From assembly GCF_014204865.1 (NCBI RefSeq), contig NZ_JACHMG010000001.1:744001-808000 (forward strand): DNA of 64,000 nucleotides, given 5' to 3'. A program made the position numbers and the translations under genes. Positions within the stretch are counted from its first letter, which is position 1; every line of letters starts with the position of its first letter. This stretch comes from Amycolatopsis jiangsuensis. Lineage in GTDB: Bacteria; Actinomycetota; Actinomycetes; Mycobacteriales; Pseudonocardiaceae. Positions 60,763 to 64,000 of the stretch are shown in pieces. The notes below the pieces were generated by a model, which was given only the letters and a program-made list of their open reading frames with translations, searched no databases and was not told the DNA's origin.

Positions 60763-62775
60763 TCAGTCGGTCTCGGCCATGGCCTCGGCGAACTGGGCCG
60801 CGTACAGGCGGGAGTAGGCGCCGTCCGAGTGCAGCAGGGTTTCGTGGTCGCCCTGCTCCACGATGTGGCCGTCCTCCATCACCAGGATCACGTCCGCGTC
60901 GCGGATCGTGGACAGCCGGTGCGCGATGACGAAGCTCGTGCGTCCGCTGCGCAGCGAGTTCATCGCCTGCTGGATGAGCACCTCGGTGCGGGTGTCCACC
61001 GAGCTGGTCGCCTCGTCGAGGATCAGGATCACCGGCTTGGCCAGGAACGCCCGCGCGACCGTGATCAGCTGCTTCTCGCCGGCGCTGACCGTGTCGCCCT
61101 CGTCGTCGAGCACCGTGTCGTAGCCGTCCGGCAGCATGCGCACGAACCGGTCCACGTACGTCGCGGTGGCCGCCTCGACCACCTGCTCGCGGGTCACCTC
61201 GTCGGCGCCGTAGGCGATGTTCTCCGCGATGGTGCCGCCGAACAGCCACGCGTCCTGCAGCACCATGCCGGTCTTGTCGCGCAGCTCCTCGCGGTCCATT
61301 CCGGCGATGTCCACGCCGTCGAGGGTGATCCGGCCGCCGTCGATCTCGTAGAACCGCATGAGCAGGTTGACCAGCGTGGTCTTGCCGGCGCCGGTCGGCC
61401 CGACGATGGCGACCGTCTGGCCCGGTTCCACGGTGAGCGACAGGTCCTCGATCAGCGGCGTGTCCGCCAGATAGCGGAACGACACCTGCTCGAACTCGAC
61501 CCGGCCGCGCACCACCTCCGGCCGCACCGGCCGGGCCGGCTCGGGTTCCTGCTCCTGCGCGTCGAGCAGCGCGAACACCCGCTCGGCCGACGCGACGCCG
61601 GACTGCAGCAGGTTCGCCATGCTGGCGATCTGCGTGACCGGCTGACTGAACTGGCGCGAGTACTGGATGAACGCCTGCACGTCACCCAGCGACAGGCTGC
61701 CCGAGGCGACCCGCAGCGCACCGATCACCGCGACCAGCGCGTAGTTCAGGTTGCCGATGAACATCATCGCCGGCTGGATCGTGCCGGAGATGAACTGCGC
61801 ACGGAAGCTGGCGCCGTAGAGGGTCTCGTTCTGCTCGGCGAACGTCTCCTCGGACTCCGCGCGCCTGCCGAAGATCTTGACCAGCGAGTGGCCGGTGTAC
61901 ATCTCCTCGATGTGCGCGTTGAGCCTGCCGGTGGTGGACCACTGCCGGATGAACTGCGGCTGCGCCCGTTTGCCGATCTTGGCCGCCACGAACACCGAGG
62001 CCGGCACCGTCAGGATCGCGATCAGCGCGAGCAGCGGGGAGATGAGCAGCATCATCACCAGCACGCCGACCACGGTGAACAGCGACGTGACGATCTGCGA
62101 CAGCGTCTGCTGGAGCGACTGCGCCAGGTTGTCGATGTCGTTGGTGACCCGGCTCAGCACCTCGCCGCGCGGCTGCCGGTCGAAGTACCGCAACGGCAGC
62201 CGCGCGAACTTCTCCTCCACGTCGCGTCGCAGCCGGTACACCGCGCCCTGCACCAGGCTCGTGGTCAGCCGGGCCTGGATGAGTCCGAAGAACGAGGCGA
62301 TCACGTACAGCGCCAGCACGAGCATCAGCACCCGGCCCACCGCGGTGAAGTCGATGCCGAGCCCGGGTGTGAGGTCGACCCGGCCGACGATGTCGGCCAG
62401 CGTGTCGTCGCCGCGCTCGCGCAGCCCGGCCACCACCTGCTCCTTCGAGGCGCCCAGTGGCAGCGACCGCCCGAGGACCCCGGCGAAGATCAGGTCGGTG
62501 GCCTGCGCGAGGACCTTCGGTCCGAGCACGGTCAGCGCGACGCTGGCCGCACCCAGCACGAGGACCCCGATCAGCTCGGTGCACTGGGGCTTCAGCAGGC
62601 GCAGCAGCCGTGCCAGGGAATTGCGGAAGTCGAGTGCCTTCTCCGGCGGCATCCCGCCCGACATGAACCTGCCGGGACCGCCACCCGCGGCCTCGCGGTG
62701 CTCGTTGCGCTCCGCGGTGGACCGCTCGCCGGTCTCGGTCGCCACGGTCGCCCCGGAGGCGTTCTCGTCGCTCAC
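60763..62775 (-). CDS. ABC transporter, fused permease/ATPase (heterodimer half 2)
   Basis: A 670-residue exporter half. The first about 50 residues are a hydrophilic N-terminus, then six TM helices (about 65-350), then an ATPase domain with Walker A GPTGAGKTTLVN, the signature in VSAGEKQLITVARA, Walker B ILILDEATSSVDTRTE and the His-switch in IAHRLSTIRDADVI. GTG 62775 has GGAGG upstream and overlaps the stop of the upstream ABC gene. Signature VSAGEK and the paired gene order suggest a heterodimeric multidrug or lipid exporter. Confidence 0.92.
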   Translation of the reverse strand: MSDENASGATVATETGERSTAERNEHREAAGGGPGRFMSGGMPPEKALDFRNSLARLLRLLKPQCTELIGVLVLGAASVALTVLGPKVLAQATDLIFAGVLGRSLPLGASKEQVVAGLRERGDDTLADIVGRVDLTPGLGIDFTAVGRVLMLVLALYVIASFFGLIQARLTTSLVQGAVYRLRRDVEEKFARLPLRYFDRQPRGEVLSRVTNDIDNLAQSLQQTLSQIVTSLFTVVGVLVMMLLISPLLALIAILTVPASVFVAAKIGKRAQPQFIRQWSTTGRLNAHIEEMYTGHSLVKIFGRRAESEETFAEQNETLYGASFRAQFISGTIQPAMMFIGNLNYALVAVIGALRVASGSLSLGDVQAFIQYSRQFSQPVTQIASMANLLQSGVASAERVFALLDAQEQEPEPARPVRPEVVRGRVEFEQVSFRYLADTPLIEDLSLTVEPGQTVAIVGPTGAGKTTLVNLLMRFYEIDGGRITLDGVDIAGMDREELRDKTGMVLQDAWLFGGTIAENIAYGADEVTREQVVEAATATYVDRFVRMLPDGYDTVLDDEGDTVSAGEKQLITVARAFLAKPVILILDEATSSVDTRTEVLIQQAMNSLRSGRTSFVIAHRLSTIRDADVILVMEDGHIVEQGDHETLLHSDGAYSRLYAAQFAEAMAETD

Positions 62776-64000
62776 GCAGCCTCCTGCTCGGTCAGCTGGG
62801 ACAGCACGATCTCCCGGTAGGTTTCGTTGCCGTCCATGAGTTCGTGATGGGTGCCGGTGCCGACGACGCGGCCGTCGTCGAGCACGATGATCCGGTCGGC
62901 GCCGCGGATCGTGCTGACCCGCTGCGCCACGATGACGACCGTCGCCTCGCGGGTCTCGTCCGCGAGCGCGCGGCGCAGGGCCGCGTCGGTGGCGTAGTCC
63001 AGTGCGCTGAACGAGTCGTCGAACAGGTAGATCTCCGGGCGGTGCACCAGCATCCGCGCGATCGCGAGCCGCTGGCGCTGGCCGCCGGAGACGTTCGTGC
63101 CGCCCTGCGCGATCCGGGATTCGAGGCCGTCGGCCATCTTCGTCACGAAGTCCTTGCCCTGCGCGACGTCCAGTGCGTGCCACAGCTGCTCGTCGGTGGC
63201 GTCCGGATTGCCGTAGCGCAGGTTGCTGGCGATCGTGCCGGCGAACAGGTACGGCTTCTGCGGCACCATGCCCACCGTCGAGGAGAGCACCGCGGGGTCG
63301 AGCCCGCGCACGTCCACGCCGTCCACCCGTACCGCGCCCGCGGTCGCGTCCATCAGCCGCGGGATGAGGTTGAGCAGCGTGGTCTTCCCGCTGCCGGTGC
63401 TGCCGATCACCGCCGTGGTCTCGCCGGGACGGGCGAGCAGCGACACGTCCTGCAGGACCGGTTTCTCCGCACCGGGGTAGCGGAACTCGACCCCGGTCAG
63501 CTCCAAGTGCCCGTGCACGGTCCCCGGCGAGACCGGTTCGGCCGGCGGGACCACGCTCGGCTCGGTGTCGAGCACCTCGCTGATCCGCTCCGCGCTCACC
63601 TCCGCGCGCGGCACCATCATGAACATGAACGTGGCCATCATGACCGACATCAGGATCTGCAGCAGGTAGGCCAGGAACGCGGTGAGCGCCCCGATCTGCA
63701 TGTGACCGCTGTCGATCCGGTGCCCGCCGAACCACAGCACCGCCACGCTGGACACGTTCATCACCAGCATCACGGTGGGGAACATCAGCGCCATCAGCCT
63801 GCCGACCCGCAGCGACACCCGGAGCAGGTCGTCGTTGGCCCGGCCGAACCGCTCACGCTCGTGCCGGTCGCGCACGAACGCGCGGATCACCCGGATGCCC
63901 ATGATCTGCTCGCGCATGACCTGGTTGATCTTGTCGATGCGGGTCTGCATGAGCCGGAACGCCGGACGCATCCGGGCCACGATGAAGCCCACCGCGACCG
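62772..64000 (-). CDS. ABC transporter, fused permease/ATPase (heterodimer half 1; N-terminus beyond window)
   Basis: The C-terminal at least 409 residues of the partner exporter half, with several TM helices and an ATPase domain: Walker A GSTGSGKTTLLN, signature NVSGGQRQRLAIAR and YLFDDSFSALDYATDAALRR for Walker B. The D after the Walker B Asp (FDDSFSALD) replaces the usual catalytic Glu (DEA), so one of the two ATP sites of the pair is probably degenerate, as in other heterodimeric exporters. It runs off the right edge. Confidence 0.92.
   Translation of the reverse strand, partial: VAVGFIVARMRPAFRLMQTRIDKINQVMREQIMGIRVIRAFVRDRHERERFGRANDDLLRVSLRVGRLMALMFPTVMLVMNVSSVAVLWFGGHRIDSGHMQIGALTAFLAYLLQILMSVMMATFMFMMVPRAEVSAERISEVLDTEPSVVPPAEPVSPGTVHGHLELTGVEFRYPGAEKPVLQDVSLLARPGETTAVIGSTGSGKTTLLNLIPRLMDATAGAVRVDGVDVRGLDPAVLSSTVGMVPQKPYLFAGTIASNLRYGNPDATDEQLWHALDVAQGKDFVTKMADGLESRIAQGGTNVSGGQRQRLAIARMLVHRPEIYLFDDSFSALDYATDAALRRALADETREATVVIVAQRVSTIRGADRIIVLDDGRVVGTGTHHELMDGNETYREIVLSQLTEQEAA

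Overview
The window is high-GC actinobacterial DNA, most likely from Amycolatopsis or a close relative in the Pseudonocardiaceae. The evidence is codon use, an SsgA-like protein, phosphatidylinositol mannoside genes, and the gene order thrS–HIT–pgsA–acyltransferase–pimA … pdxS/pdxT–yebC–ruvCAB–yajC–secD–secF–apt–rel–PPIase–MBL hydrolase, which matches the order I know from mycobacteria. The species call is inference.

Layout. (1) 1-19.3 kb is accessory and catabolic. It starts with a TetR repressor and a divergent oxidoreductase/SDR/hydrolase operon with a clear operator-promoter. Next is a sugar-type operon (BtpA/SgcQ-like protein, two related unrecognised proteins, MFS transporter, GntR repressor, PfkB kinase) framed by two near-identical GntR operators. 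A PepSY membrane gene follows, cut by an intact IS701-family element with a CTAG target duplication. Then comes a dehydroquinase-like/shikimate dehydrogenase fusion with an acyl-CoA-dehydrogenase-like enzyme and an MFS transporter. The segment is decaying: a frameshifted CaCA-type exchanger gene, a dioxygenase/transporter deletion scar, and another frameshifted gene. (2) 19.3-23.9 kb holds a Val-Cys-Gly tRNA cluster, an SsgA-like gene, a second tRNA-Val, a repeat-rich Pro-rich ORF and a broken sugar-transferase remnant. (3) 23.9-52 kb is the conserved core: nitroreductase, thrS, HIT protein, MarR, the PI/PIM lipid genes, vitamin B6 synthesis, Holliday-junction processing, Sec translocation, purine salvage, stringent response and a cyclophilin. 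It carries insertions (XdhC-like, EF-G2, azlCD with an XRE regulator, DUF4262/cupin, a crotonase and an IS481 scar). (4) 52-64 kb holds a YibE/F-like protein with a long repetitive N-terminus, a GlxA-type regulator with a DJ-1/PfpI protein, a STAS protein, an SPW protein, a SRPBCC protein, a pyruvate-oxidase-like TPP enzyme and a heterodimeric-type ABC exporter pair that runs off the end.

Regulation visible in the sequence includes TetR-type, GntR-type and MarR-type operators and a perfect 10+6+10 dyad at 58.8 kb. Three copies of a ~45-bp palindrome (CTCGTGAGTG…CACTCACGAG) lie at gene ends and look like a dispersed terminator family. The most promising uncharacterised system is the 3.8-8.8 kb operon, whose two paralogous barrel-like proteins have no function I can assign. 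Secondary targets are enzymes that keep their fold but have lost family catalytic residues (dehydroquinase domain, crotonase, SDR).
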